From the NCBI GenBank assembly GCA_008729055.1, contig SDUX01000010.1, forward strand, positions 3,611,090 to 3,675,089: a DNA stretch of 64,000 nt. The letters are read 5' to 3'. The notes under the pieces were generated by a model. That model saw nothing but the letters and a program-made list of their open reading frames with translations, did not search any database and had not been told where the DNA came from. The DNA is from Pyropia haitanensis (Eukaryota > Rhodophyta > Bangiophyceae > Bangiales > Bangiaceae). Shown here piece by piece: positions 24,092 to 36,707 of this stretch; positions within the stretch are counted from its first letter, which is position 1, and each line of letters starts with the position of its first letter. The position numbers and the translations under genes were made by a program.

Positions 24092-27000
24092 CGCGTCTGG
24101 GTGCAACTCCCGGGCCGTGTCCTCACTGCGCAGGTGAGGTCCAAACAAGTAGGCGGCAACAGCAGAGCAACAGGACGAGTCAGTGCGCTGCGCGTACTTC
24201 CCCGCAACACCGTCTACATCTTCCCCCTCAGGCGCGCAGATGCAAGCTCGCGGAAAACTGACAGGCGCAACGGGAAGCGGCTGGCAACGTACACTAAGCC
24301 TGTCACCAAGTCGCTAACGGACCGCAACACGCGTTGCATCAAGACGACGCCCTTCCGCAACACAAGCACACGGCTTCAGGGGCGGCAAGATGCAGGATGA
24401 GCGCAGCTGCGTCAGCCAGTGTGAAAACGCCTCGCCACACCAACTGGGCGGGTTCCACAATGGGTGACCGGGTACAGGAGACGGCTGCATCCAGCAAAAG
24501 GCAGGATAGGAGGGGTGGGCACCAAAGGCAAGAGCACTAACTTGGACACACAAGACAGCTGTGTTAGATGGGTGGGTGTGCCTGGACATGAAAGCCAGAA
24601 AGGCGCGCAAGCAGGAAGACCCGCGCGCAAACCCAACTCTGTCCCTGCGCGCATGGGCATCCAGCAACGAAGATGGCGCAGCGCGCGCAGCAACAGAACC
24701 CTGTACCACCAAAGGAGACGCAGTCGCCAAGACGTACTTGAAGAGCTAAGACAGCTCAAACAGCCCAGGCTGGCTCAGGCCTTCCTGGCCGGCGTCACCG
24801 TACACGACTTCACCAGCAGACCACGGCTGCAGGCAAGGACACGCCCTCGTACCCGGCAACCTGCGTGCGAGCAGCGGGTCTGTCCCAGAGAAACGAAGCA
24901 GGCAGCTACAAGAGCAGCAAGAACGCAACCAAACAGGCATAAAACACGCAAACGGTTGGGTGTGCTGGCAAGGCACGCGTGCGGGCGAGCAAGGGGTGTG
25001 GGCGAGAAGGCGGCGGTGGCACACGTAGGTGCGCAGATGGCCGCCAGCGACCTTCACCCACGCGTGCGACCTAGACCCCGAACGAAGACCTGTCTGGGCT
25101 GCGACGAACCACCAGTGCTGGGTAGGCAGAGGAGGGGGGGTCGCACGGGGCCATGGGGCCAAAAGCCCAGAGGCACCCGGAGCTCCTCCCCCGCACGCAG
25201 CCGCGCTCCCCGCGGACGAGGCCCCCCGCGTACCAGATTCCCTGCCGCGGCGCGGGGGGGTCCACACAGGCCCTGCACAGCCACTGCGGCCCGGGCACGT
25301 CACGGCCGGGGGGCCACGTGCGGTTCACGCGTGCGCGGCGGGGGGGGGGGCGCGGCCGCGCCCGGGTCTGGCGGTGGAGGATGGGGTGTGGGGGCCCGCT
25401 CGACCAGAGCACACGCCCGCCAACACCTAGCTCCCACGGACAAAGTGAGGCACGAAAAAAAAACAGAGAATAGCGACCAGGAGGCGAGCACAGTGGGGGA
25501 AGGGGGGGGTGGGGCGGCGTCACAGCCCAGAGACCAGTCCCGCCCCCCACTCACAGGGGGCCAAGCGGACGGGGCGTGGCAGCAGTTGGGGCCAGTCGTA
25601 TCTCCGCGACTCGGACCTCGGGTGTGCCGAAGCTGCCGGAGGGGGGAGGGGGGGGGGGGGGGTCTCAACAGGTGCCCCCGTCGACCCCATCCACAGAGGC
25701 GCACACAACAGCCAGGTCCCTACCCTCCCCCCCCCCCTCTGTACCCACAACGGAGGCCCGCGCGTTCCGCAACCGAGCCCCAGACCATCTACGAGCGTGC
25801 ATCTGCCGAGAAAAACAGACCAGAGGCTCCCTCCCTCCCCGCGCGCCCCCCCCCCCCCACCTGGTCTGGCCTGGGCTGGCGCAGGTCTTGTGGACACCCA
25901 CCCAAGCTCCGCAAGCCGCCGCCCCCGTGCCTGTCAAGGCCGCCGGGTCTGCAACACGGCCGTCTGGCCCGGGACTGCGAGGCGCGTGCGCTGCCGGCCG
26001 CCCCCCCGCGCGCGGACGGCCACGCGGGAAGGCCGCTGCACAACGGAGGCCGGCCGAGCGCCTGTCACGCGCAGGCCGCGACAGAGGGGGCGAGGTGGGG
26101 GGGGGGAGCTGGGGTGCGGAAGGAGGCCGACCACCGGCTGCGGGGAGCGGCCACAGAGCAGCCACCGCGACTGGATAACGGGAGCGTGTGACTGGCTCCA
26201 CGCCAATCTCGATCCTGTGCGCTGCATCACGGTGGAGCGGGGCCAGGCTTCTGGGGTCGGTGACCCGGCACGAACAATGCAGTGAGCCAATCAGATGGCG
26301 CTATGGATATCTGAGCATTGATCGCACCAATCGACCGAATAGGGCGCTAGAAAAGATCGTCGACTATGCTGTTCGAACCAAGCTGTGAAGTCCACCACCA
26401 CAGTCCGACTTGAGCATGACGATGACAAGGACATGCGGTCTCGTTCTCCCGGGTTGTGGACGGTCCCCCCCCCCCCACCAACTCGGCCGCCGTCGACGGC
26501 TCCGCCACGTCGGCAGCGCCCTCCCCCCCCCCCCCCCCCTTCTTCTCCCCCGCGCGCGCACCATCCCGCGGCTCTTCCTCCACGTCCTTGCCCCCCCGCT
26601 TCCCCCCCTCCCTCGACAGGTCGGCTGCCTCGATGGCGATGACGGGGAACCGGCGACGGTCGCCGCCCGGCGTGCGCTCTGACCAGGCGGGGTTTGGCGT
26701 GTCCCTGGCCCTGGTGACGGGGAAGAGGGCGGCCGGGCCGGCCGTCACGCGCGGACAAGTTAAATTGGGGGAGGCGAAGGAGTCGGGGGAGGAGATGGGT
26801 GCGGCCTTGCCCGCTGCGGGCGCGAGCGGGAGCCCGACCCGACGCGGGTGAGCCACCAGGAGCCCCTGGGGGCGAACACGAGCCCGCGCGTCTCCCCCGG
26901 CGGCTGCCGGGAGAAGAGCCGCGGCCATGCGGCGAGCTGCGGGGCGCCGCCGAGCCGGGGGGGGGGCAGAGATCCAACACGACGAGCCGAGGGGGGGGGC

Positions 27001-27125
27001 GACGAGCAGGGGGGGTGGCCAACGCGGCCGTCGCCCCCTCCTCCCCGCCGCGGCACTGCTGTGCGGCGGCGGCAGTGGGGCTCTGCGCGGCGGGGGTTCT
27101 CCCTGGCTGGTGGGGGGGAAGGACG
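24092..27125. other. Intergenic and low-complexity region
   Basis: About 3 kb. Bases 24100-25000 have balanced composition; 25000-27100 grow rich in G and C runs. A minus-strand frame around 26640-26790 reads as mixed-composition protein ('SPDSFASPNLT', 'RFPVIAIEAADLSRE'), but I could not link it to a start, exons or a family. No gene is called. Confidence 0.35.
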
Positions 27126-27130
27126 GGATG

Positions 27131-27186
27131 GTGCGGCGGTGCGGCGGTGTGGCGGTGCGGCGGTGCGGCGGTGCGGCGGTGCGGCG
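27131..27186. repeat. GTGCGGCG octanucleotide tandem repeat
   Basis: Seven tandem copies of the 8-base unit GTGCGGCG, one carrying GTGTGGCG. Confidence 0.85.
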
Positions 27187-28314
27187 ACCAGCGGCAGCGG
27201 CGGCGACGGCAGTGGCGGGGGAGTGTCTGCCCGGCCGCCGGCCGCGGCGGTCCTGGGGTGGACGGCGGCAGCCGCGCCCCGCGGCGGCGCCACTGGCGGC
27301 CGCTGTGCCCGCCCACCCCTGCAGTGGCAACTGGGTTGGCGGCCGCCGCGGCCGCGTGTCGGCAACACCCCCCCCTTCCTCCCCCCCCTTTCCGACCGCG
27401 CCCGCAGTGTTGCGGCGGGGACCGCGGGCGGCGCACGCCCCGGCGGGCCGCCGCGGCTCGGGCGGGGCGGCCGCCACCGCGGTCGCGTCGGCCGTGCGCG
27501 GGCCCCCCCAGCCACATCCCCGCCTCAGTGGGTGGTCGGGGCGGGCCCATGGAGCCCGCGCTTTCGCCGCCGCGCTCGGCCCCCCCCCCCCCCCCGTCCC
27601 CCGCGCTCACGAATCCTCCCCCCTTTTGCCTGTCCAGCTACGTTTGACACGCGGTGCGGGCGGGGGGGGGGGGGCGGGGGAAGGGGATGCGGGATGAGGC
27701 GGCGGCCGCTGGGTCAGGGACAGCGGGGTCGGGCTGGACAGGCGCCGGCGCGCGGGTACCCGCGTGGTGAGCCACTGCATGGGGCTGTGGGGGGGGAGGG
27801 CGCCTGGCGCGTGGTAGGGTGGCCGCCAGGGCGCTCACGCCCCCCCCCCCCCACGCGTTGCCTCTTCAGTATGGGGCGGGTACAGCTGTGGAAGAGGGGC
27901 GTGGGAGCCGCCCTGCCGGTGCGTGGGCTGCTGTACAGGGGTTGTCACTGGGAGCTTGGTGCGTCATCGGGCGACGGCGCTTGGCCCCTCCCCCGATGGC
28001 CCCAAGCGGTGGGACGATGCCCCACGGACGCCCCTCGCAACGGGGCGTACGAGCAGGGTTGGACGGGGGTCTTGCAGGGGCGCATCTGGCCACCCGCCTA
28101 GCGGATGCCGCTGCGCGGCAAAGGGAGCGTCGTTGAAGGAGAGTACAAAAGCGCTCGTCGCAGCAGAGGAGCAGATGGGGCCCTCTTCCTAGCACCAACA
28201 ACAGACCCAGCCAGCCATCACCGCACCCTCACCCACTCGCCCTTCTCACCTCTTCAACACACCCGCCGCATCCAAGCCCCACCTGCTCGTTCGCCGTCCA
28301 AGTGCCACTTCGAC
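27187..28314. other. GC-rich intergenic region upstream of the cysteine-repeat gene
   Basis: No gene is supported. The last 170 bases before ATG 28315 are probably promoter and 5' leader. They contain TACAAAAG at 28144-28151 and then a C-rich, pyrimidine-rich leader. Confidence 0.35.
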
Positions 28315-28923
28315 ATGGGGGCCTCCTGGGTTCTGCGTCTGTCCGTCGCCCTTGCTGCCGTGACCCTCTTTGTCGCCCCCGCCGCGGCGGTCGACGCCAC
28401 GGCCGCTGAGCCGGCAACGGTGGCGGCTGCCGATAAGCAGTACTATGGCTACACGTACGTGCCGATTGGCAAGCCGTGCGGCTACCGCGTCCGCTGCGCC
28501 GGCAGCGCCGTCTGCTACAAGGGCAAGTGCGTGGCCAAGTACGGTGGCACCGGGGCGGTGTGCGACAAGCCCGCGGGCGTCCTCTGCCGCTACGGGCACG
28601 TGTGCGAGGGCGGGCGGTGCCTCAAGTGGACGTCCGCGGGCGGCAGCTGCGCGCCCACCGCGTTTGCCAAGTGCTATGGCGGCCTCTCGTGCATTGACAA
28701 CGTGTGCAAGAAGTGGGTGGCGGCGGGTGGCTCGTGCGCGTCGCCGTCTACCACCGCCTGCTACAAGGGCCTGTCGTGCGTTGACAAGGTGTGCAAGAAG
28801 TGGGTGGGCGTCGGCGGCTCGTGCGCGGACGCGTCCAAGACGATCTGCTACACCAGCCTCCGGTGTGTGAAAGGCAAGTGCATCCGCTGCGGGTACGGGT
28901 ACAAGGGGCCGGGCTGCTATTAA
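28315..28923 (+). CDS. Secreted cysteine-repeat protein
   Basis: A 202-residue protein from ATG 28315. I prefer this start over the upstream in-frame GTG-type extension because it immediately precedes a clean signal peptide (VLRLSVALAAVTLFVAPAAA, cleavage around residue 25). The mature part is about four to five tandem modules of roughly 30-33 residues. Each is close to C-x6-8-C-x4-C-x4-C and separated by KW-x3-GGSC: 'CYKGKCVAKYGG', 'CEGGRCLKWTSAGGSC', 'CIDNVCKKWVAAGGSC', 'CVDKVCKKWVGVGGSC', 'CVKGKCIRCGYG'. It ends in an EGF-like CGYGYKGPGCY. All Cys could pair, so it should be a disulfide-stabilised extracellular or cell-wall protein. No family name fits beyond a general Dickkopf/EB-like spacing. 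The function is unknown. Confidence 0.82.
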   Translation: MGASWVLRLSVALAAVTLFVAPAAAVDATAAEPATVAAADKQYYGYTYVPIGKPCGYRVRCAGSAVCYKGKCVAKYGGTGAVCDKPAGVLCRYGHVCEGGRCLKWTSAGGSCAPTAFAKCYGGLSCIDNVCKKWVAAGGSCASPSTTACYKGLSCVDKVCKKWVGVGGSCADASKTICYTSLRCVKGKCIRCGYGYKGPGCY

Positions 28924-29582
28924 CGGACGGCACGGGCCGCCGGCGCGTGCCCCGTGGGGTGGGCCTGTGGAGTCGTGTCGGCACTCTTTCATCTGGCGGG
29001 GGGCTTAGTAGGATAGCATAGCCGTGGCTCGGTGGGGGTCACGGATACGCACCGCCGAGGAGACTCCTCGGACGGACTCTCCCGTTTGTGCTCGTAGCTT
29101 TCGTGTGCTGTACGCAGCCATCTGCGCCCCCCACGTGGCATCCACAGTGCTCTGCGCCCAACCATCAGGGAGGAAGGTCAGGGGTCAGACGGTCTCGGCC
29201 AGGCTGGCAGCGCCTACCCCCTCGCCTTGTCCTGCCACCCACACCACCATTGTTCACAACTGCCTCCGTATAGCTGGGTTGGATCTATGGTCACAGGAGT
29301 CATAACAGTTGCCGGCGTGCGTCCGCCTGTCGCGTAGGCCGGTAAGGGTGCCATTGCAAGGTGAATAGGCCTAGGTGAGCCAACACTCTCTCTGGAAAAA
29401 GACATGCACCTCCGCTCTACGTTTGTTCCCAGCCCCCGACAACCCTTATTCCCCCCAGCCTCGGGCTGCCACTGTAGCCACGTGCTTCTCTGTCGGGAAA
29501 GCTCTGTCTGTTTGTGGTGTTTCAGCGCGCCATCGGCTCTGACGGCAGAGGATCCGTCGTCGCTAGGGTAGTTGGCCTCACC
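28924..29582. other. Intergenic region
   Basis: About 660 bases of moderate composition between the cysteine-repeat gene and the Ala/Lys-rich gene. I see nothing beyond ordinary spacer. Confidence 0.45.
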
Positions 29583-30061
29583 ATGCTTGGACCGGACGGA
29601 GACGCCGCCGGGGCAGCCAGTCGCCCGCTCGGGACCCCGCCGCCACGCGTCACCCAGCCGCGAAGAGCCCCCCCACCGGCGGTAAGTACACGATACGAGT
29701 CTTGTGTCAGGAGAGCGCACCGGTCGGCGTCGGAAATTGTACCGTCGAGCGGGACACCGCTTGATCGCTCTTGCGCACTGCGGCGTTGCCCCCCCCCACG
29801 GCGCGACGACCGCGTCGGCGCCGCGGCCGCGACGGCGCAGACGCGGGCGGCGGCGAGCGGGCGTGCCGGGCTGGCCGCACGGACCACCGCGGCGGCGCGG
29901 CGGCCGCCGTCGGCGCGGCCAAGGATGCTGGCGGGCGCGGCTGGCGCGGCGCCCGCGGCTTCGGCGGCGGCGGCACCCGAGGCGGCGGCGGCGGCACCCG
30001 AGGCGGCGGCGGCGGCACCCGAGGCGGCAGCGGCCACGCCGGCGGCGGCGGCCGAGGCAGA

Positions 30062-30120
<59 letters not shown>

Positions 30121-31534
30121 TGGCGCCGGGCGCCTCCACCGTCGCCGCCGCACCCGCCGCCATGCCCCCCCGGCGACCCCCCCCCCGGCCGACCCGCCCG
30201 CGGCGGTCGCCGCGGCGGCGCCCGTGGCGGCGGCGGCGGCCACCCCGCCGACGGGCGGCGGGGCGGCCCCGTCGGCGGTGAATGGCACCATCGCGGCGGT
30301 GGGACGGCTGGTCGCGGCCGCCCTGTCGGGCCGCTGGGCCGACTGGGCCGCCGCGCCCGCCGCGCCCGCCGCGCCCGCCGCGGCGGCGGCCGGCCGGGGG
30401 GGGGCACGGCGGCGGCGGCGGCGGGCGCGGCCGACGCGGCGGGCGCGCCGGGTGGTGCGCGCGCGTCCGCGGCCGAGTCCTTGGGTGCTGCCGCGTCTGT
30501 GGCGGCGGCGCCTGTGGCGGCGGTACCCGTGGCAGCGACGCCCGTGGCGGCGGTGCCGGTGCCGGCGGTCTCTGTGGCCGCTGCACGCCCAGCGGCTAGC
30601 TCTGTCGCGGCAAGACTTGTGGCCGTGGCGCCCGGCACGGCAGCAGCGGCCGGCGCAGCGGCGTCTGTGGCGTCGGCGCCTGTGGCGGCGCCGCCCGTGC
30701 CCGCGCCGCCCTTGTCAGACGCACCCGCGGGGGCGCCCCCTGCGTCGGCACCCGCAGCGGCGCGGCCGGTGGCGGCGCCCGCGGCGGCACGACCCCTCAT
30801 CGCCGCGCCATTCGCGGCGGCGCCGCTGGCAGACTTGACCGCCGTGGCGGCGGCGCCGGCGGCGGCACCGCGGACGCCGCCACCGTTACAGCCGGTGCCG
30901 TCTGTGGCCGCCGCCAACGGCACGGCGACGGCGGTCGGGCGGGTCGTGGCGGCGGCGCTGGCGGGGGGGGGGGGGGCGGCTGGGCCGCGCCCGCCGCGCC
31001 TGTCGCCACGCACGACGCCGCCGCGGAGGGGGATACGACGGCGGCGCGGGCGGCAATGGCCGCCGCTGGCGCGTCTCACCCGGCGGCACCCGCCGCGGCC
31101 GCCACACCCGCGTCGGCCACGCCCGTGACGACGCCCGTGGCGGTCGCCCGTGGCGCGGCGGCGACGCCACTCGCGGCCACGCGGACGCCACTAACGTCCA
31201 CCGCCGTGCCCCTTTTGCCCCCCATCACCAACGGCACGGCGACGGCGGCGGGTCGGCTCGTGGCGGCGGCGCTGACGGGGGGCGGGGCGGACTGGGCGAC
31301 GCCGCCGCCGTCGGCGGTGGTGCGCTACGACACGGCCGGCGGCGGGGAGGCCCCGGCCACGCGGGCGGCGGCGGGTGACGCCGCGGGCGCGCCCCCCCCC
31401 CCCCCCCACCCGCCACCACCGCCACGCCGGCGGCGGCGGGTGCGGCGGCCAGCACGCCACGGCAGCCCGCGGCGGCGGCGTCGGCGGCCGACGGGGAAGG
31501 GGCGGCGTCCACGGCGACGGCGGTGGCGGCGGGG

Positions 31535-31592
<58 letters not shown>

Positions 31593-33495
31593 GCTCCCCG
31601 CCCCGCGCCGCCGACGGGGTGGCGGCGGCCACTTCTGCGGTGGCGGCCGACGCGGCAGCGCTGCTGCCATGGCAGCTGGCGGTGCGGCGCAAGGACGATG
31701 CCGCCGCGCCGACGGTCGCGACGCAGGTGGTACGTGCTGGGGGGGCTGCGCGGCCGGTCGAGTTGGGGGGGGGGTGGCGGCGGTCTGGGGGCGTTCGGGC
31801 GTGCGCCGCACCGGTCGTCGTAGTGTGGGCGGCGGCGGGTTGGCCGCATGCTTGTGTCGGGGTTGACGACCGGGTTGACACCACCGGCGTGTTGGCAATG
31901 GGCTGGCGGGCTGTGGTGGCGGCGTGGGCCGTGTCCCGCAGCGGGCAGCCCGTGGGTGAGAGGCACGGGCTAGTATCTGACGTTGTCCCACCCCGCCCCC
32001 CCCCCCCTCGTTACGTCTTCCTTATTGTTTTGACTCCTGGCTCCCCACCCCACACCCCCACTGTACCCCCCCACCGCATGCATGTGTGTTGGTGGCACCC
32101 ACAGGCAGAGCTGTCTGGCGCCCTGCGGCTGCTGCTGCTGCTTCAACCGTCGGTGACCGCGTCGGCCACCCTCCCCACCGGCGCCGCCGGCGCCGCCCCC
32201 TGGGCCGCCCTCCTCGCGGCCGACCCCGCCCTGGCCGCCACCGCCACCGCCGCCGCCGCCGCGTGCGACGGCCTCGCGTCGGCCGTCACGGCGCACCTGC
32301 GGCACACCATGGCCGCCGCCCGCTTCTTCCCGCCGCCGTCGCCGCCGCCGCCGCCGCCGCCCGCACGGACGCACCCGCCGCCGCCGCCTGGGCGAGCGCG
32401 GGGGGCGGCCGCCGCCGCCGCCGCCACCGCCGCCGCCGCCGACGCGCCGCCGGCAGACCCGCCCGCGCCGCCCGCCTGGGTGGGGCCGTCCGCCACGGTG
32501 CGCGCGCTGGCGCCGCTCGTGGCCGCCCTCCACCCCGTCCGGGCGGTCGTCGGGTCGGGCAGCCGCCTCGGCGCGCCCGCCGCGGCGCGGCCCGTCAGGG
32601 GTGCCGCCGCCGGCGGGCCGGGGGGCGGCGGCGGCGGCGGGAAAAAGGGCAAGGGCAAGGGCCGCAAGCGGCCCGCCGCGGACGCCGCCGCCGCCGCCGA
32701 CGCGGCGGCCGCCGCGCCCGTGTGCTTGGGGGTGGCAGAGGTGGCGGCGGCGGCCGCCGCCGTCGCGGGTGGCGCGGTGGCCGCCACTGACGCGGACGCG
32801 CCCGCCGGCGCCGCGCCCCCTGCCGGCGGCGGCGACGGCGGCGGCGGCGGTGGGGCGGCCGCGACCGCCGACGTGGCGGCGGCGGCGGCGGCGTCCCCCC
32901 CCCAGAGGCGCCGCCGCCCAAGCGGTCGCGACCCGACGGCGGCGCCGCCTGGGGCGCCGCCTCTGCCGCCGCCGCCGCCGCCGACGCGGTCGCCGCGGCG
33001 GCCGCCGCGTCGGCCGACGCCGCCGCCGCCGACGTGGCGTGGTCGGCGGCGGCAGCGCCGGCGGCGGGGGTGGCGGCCGACGGCGTCGGCGCCGCCGCCG
33101 CGGACGGGGGGTGGCCAGCGTCTGCAGCAGCGGCGGCGGCGGCGGCAGCGGCGGCAGCGGCGGCGGTGGTGAGTGGCGGCGGTGGGGGGGCGGCGGCCGC
33201 GCCGGTGGCCGCGACCCCCCACGGGGGGTCCGCCACGGGCGGCGCGGCTCTCTTCCCCGCCCCCTCGTTTCTTCCTCCGCCGGCCCCGTGGGGCCCCCCT
33301 CCACCCGCGGAGCCGCTCCCACCCCCCCCTCCTCCCCCGCCTGAGACCTTTGACGAACAACTGTTTGTGAGTGCCTTTGTCGCTGACGGCGTCCCCGGTT
33401 GCGGCTGGGGTCACGGGGCCCCGCTGGCCGCCGCAGCGGCCGGGGCGACACCAGCGACACCGGCGGTGGCGGCGGCAGCGGCGGCTTCGGCGGCG

Positions 33496-33528
<33 letters not shown>

Positions 33529-34280
33529 TCGCCCGGGCTGTCGAGAAAAGCCCGCCGCGCGGCGTGGCGGGTAGCGGTGCCCGGCCGGGTGGGCGCGCTG
33601 CTGTCGTCGGGCGGCCGCCGCGTGCCGGCGGGCCTCGTCGCGCAGGTGGGCGCGTGCCTCGCTGACACGGCGGGCGCGCCTGGCGGCGCCGCCTGGTGCA
33701 TCGCCCGCGCGGCCGCCGCGTCGCGCGCGGCGGCGGGCGGCCCGCCGGTGGCGGCGGCCGCCGCGACCGGGACGCCCAAGAAGAAGCAGGGCAAGGCGCC
33801 ACGGCCGGCCGCGGCGGCGGCGGCGGCGGCGGCGGCGGCACCGGGTGGCCCCGCAGCGGGAACGTCCAAGAAGAAGAAGCAGGGCAAGGCGCCGCGGCCG
33901 GCGGCAGCGGCGACGGCGGCGGCGGCGGCGACGCTGGGGGGGCCCGCGGCGGGGACTCCCAAGAAGAAGCAGGGCAAGCCCACCAAGCCAGCGGCGGGGG
34001 CGTCTGCCAAACAGCAGGGCAAGCACCCCCGCCCGGTGGCGGCGGCGGCGGCGACGGCGGCGATGGCGGCGGCAGCGGGGACAACGCCGGCGGCGGCATT
34101 CCGCATGCGCGCCAAGGTGGCCAAGGCGGAACAGTGGGCGGCCAAGGCGGCCGCCGGCACGGCGGGCGGCGCCAATGGCGGGGGCGTGGCCGCGGGGCGG
34201 GTGGCCAAGGGGGGGTGGGGCCCCGGCGGTGCCGCCGGCGGCCGCGGCGGCGGCCGCGTCGGCGGTGCCGTCGGTCGGGG

Positions 34281-34311
<31 letters not shown>

Positions 34312-34728
34312 TCAGCCGGGGCGGCGGCCGCGGTGGTGGCGCCGTTGGTCGGGGGGGCAGCGGCGCCTTTGCGGCGGGCCGTGACGGTGGCGCGGGGGGG
34401 GGGAGCACGCTGGCGGTGGCGGCGGTGGCAGCGACGCCGGCGGCAGCGTTGTCAGCGCGCCCGCCGCGGCAGCGTCCGTGGCATTGCCACCACGTGCCGG
34501 GTTGGGTGGCGGGCCGTCGCCGCCGCGGGTGGTTGCCACGCCTGGGACGCCCCCATAGGGGTCCGCCGGGGGCCCCTCCCGGGGCTGGGAAGTTGCAGCG
34601 GCACGCGGCGTGTCGCGGTGAGAGGCACCCCCGCAGGGGCGGCGACGTTCATCAGCCTCTGCGGCCAGCACCAGCTCTGGCCGGCCGTGGGCCGAGCGTG
34701 CCAGACGCTTCCCTTTCCCGCCCTGTAG
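29583..34728 (+). CDS. Large Ala/Pro/Lys-rich protein with internal repeats (unknown function, frame changes at homopolymers)
   Basis: Not recognised. A plausible first exon is ATG 29583 to 29681, followed by a perfect GTAAGT donor; the acceptor is uncertain (perhaps near 29838). The coding-like frame then moves at C or G runs near 30168-30190, 30400, 30963-30975, 31395-31408 and 32895-32905. A probable intron is 31727-32104. Three copies of an NGTxxAxGRLVAAALxG module occur at 30281, 30915 and 31229. Ordered-looking blocks include LLPWQLAVRRKDD (before the intron), ELSGALRLLLLLQPSV (after it), and SRKARRAAWRVAVPGRVGALL near 33540. Four Lys-rich modules of the type G-T-P-KKKQGK-A-P-R-P, with long Ala spacers, lie at 33769-34035 and recall histone H1 or nucleolar tails. 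The 3' end is uncertain; it may be more than one gene. Confidence 0.4.
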
Positions 34729-34900
34729 AGCCTCTCCACGCGCCCCCACCGCGGGAGCGGAGACTGGAAAGGCCAGCGAGAGGAGGGTGGTCACCATCCA
34801 GAGACGACGGCACTGCCGCCGCACCACTTGTGTACCGTGACGACGGCGCCGCCACGCTACCTGCGCGCTCATAGGCGGCACCTCCTCTCTCTAAATACCA
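34729..34900. other. Spacer after the Ala/Lys-rich gene
   Basis: A short stretch leading into the AT-rich island, with no feature seen. Confidence 0.3.
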
Positions 34901-35340
34901 CCCTACCACTGACAGGCTTGTTGCCAGCGAGTAACGCGCACATGTCCGGAATAGTAAATATTTGACGACACAACGTGTTCACTTATTATAGTTTTCCTTT
35001 CTTGTCGGAAGTCATGGTCAAAATCATGACCGGTGCACACAGCCAACCAGGGTTGCAAGATTTCAGTGAAAAGATCTAGACACGTGGCGATCTCGTTCAT
35101 AATTATGGATAAGCCTCCCATGATTTCGATGACTTCAGTGAATTCATTGAATGATTATAGTGCTATAATTATCACCCTCACAACCCTGCAGCCAACCATT
35201 CAGCCGGATGCATCCCGTCGACCAATGGGAAGTTGACCAAGAACCTGTCTTGCATTCGGCAGGTCGGACGACAATTGAATTATGCTTAAAAGCACAATCG
35301 TACTGTACGTAATTAAGTGTCAAAATGTAAGGTCCATTGC
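34901..35340. other. AT-rich island
   Basis: About 440 bases with composition near or above 50% A+T, between flanks that are mostly G and C. It holds words such as AGTAAATATTTGACG, TTCACTTATTATAG and ACGTAATTAAG. There is no coding frame with a motif and no long inverted repeat. Confidence 0.6.
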
Positions 35341-35747
35341 CAATGCAACCACTTCGACCAGAGTGCTGGTCGCGGCCCGGCGTCCGCGCACCTGCACACG
35401 CCTCCTCGCTTCCGACCGAGCCACGGCACAGCGCGGGGAAGCGCGGGAGACTGCCGCGCATTGTCCGCCGCCAACGTGCACCCAGCAGACGCACCGTGGG
35501 ACCTTGCACGCAGAGGCGGGCGTAAGCCAACGCCGGACGCCCCCCGCCCCCCCGCCGCCCTCTTCCTTGCTGGTCTGCCCTCGCGTTGCCGCGGGCTGTG
35601 TCTGTGGGCGCGCCCACGCGCGCGGGTCGCCCGGGGAGGGCGGGGTGCCGGCGGGGGGGCGCCCACGCGGCCACGCCGTCCCCTGCCATGCGCCACCCGG
35701 GCGGCGCGCTTGGCGGTCGCGGCACGGGTGGGGTGTGGCCACTGGGC

Positions 35748-35778
<31 letters not shown>

Positions 35779-36443
35779 GCATTGGTGGCGGCGGCAGCGG
35801 CGGCGGCGGCAGCGGTGGCGGTGGCGGTGGCGGTGGCGGTGGCGGTGGCGGCCGAGAGCCGCGGCGGCGGCCAGTGACGGCGGCGGTGCGTGGCGCCCGT
35901 GGCAGCCCGACGCGTTGATGGGCGTGTCGGCGCCCCGGCACGGCGGGGGTGGGGGGCGGCCGCGGGCGTGGCCGCCGCGCCCCCGCGACCCGCCGCCGCG
36001 GCGGCGCGCGGCACCCGCCGGCGGCTACGGCTGCCGCGGCCGCCCGCCCCGGCTCCGCGGCCGCCCGCCGCGGCTCCGCGGCGGCCCGCCCCCGACGCGC
36101 GGGCGGGTTGGGGTCTTGGGGTCACCGCCACTAGCACGGGGGGGGGAGGGGGGGGGGGGGAAGGCGGCGGTCTGCATCCCCACTTGACACATCCCGTGGG
36201 TGGGAGGCACGGGTCACGAGGCGGACCACGCGCCGCCGCTGGTCGAGGAAAATGGGTAGGGCAAGAAGCAGAGAGAAGGGGCGGGGGGGGGGGGGGGGGG
36301 GGGCGCCCGGGGCGTGCCCCGTGCGGTGTTGCTGGCAGCCGCCCTGCCGCGCGGGCCGGCGGCCGCCGTGGGTGCCGCCGCCGCCTCGCGGGCGCCCGCG
36401 CGCGTGCCGCGCGGCGGCCACGCACCCCCCTGCCCGCCGCGGA

Positions 36444-36479
<36 letters not shown>

Positions 36480-36674
36480 GCCGCGGGCGGCGGGTGGTGC
36501 GCCGCGGGCGGCGGCGCGCGCCCGCGTCGCGGTGGCGGCGGCGGGTCGCCCGCGCCGCCGTTACACCTCTGGCGTGCGCGCCCGCGCCCCGCCGTTGGGG
36601 GGATGGGCTCGCCCGGCCTGGGGGGGGGTGGGCGGGAGCGTTTGGAGGGGGTCGTGAGGAGGAGGCGGGGGTTG

Positions 36675-36707
<33 letters not shown>

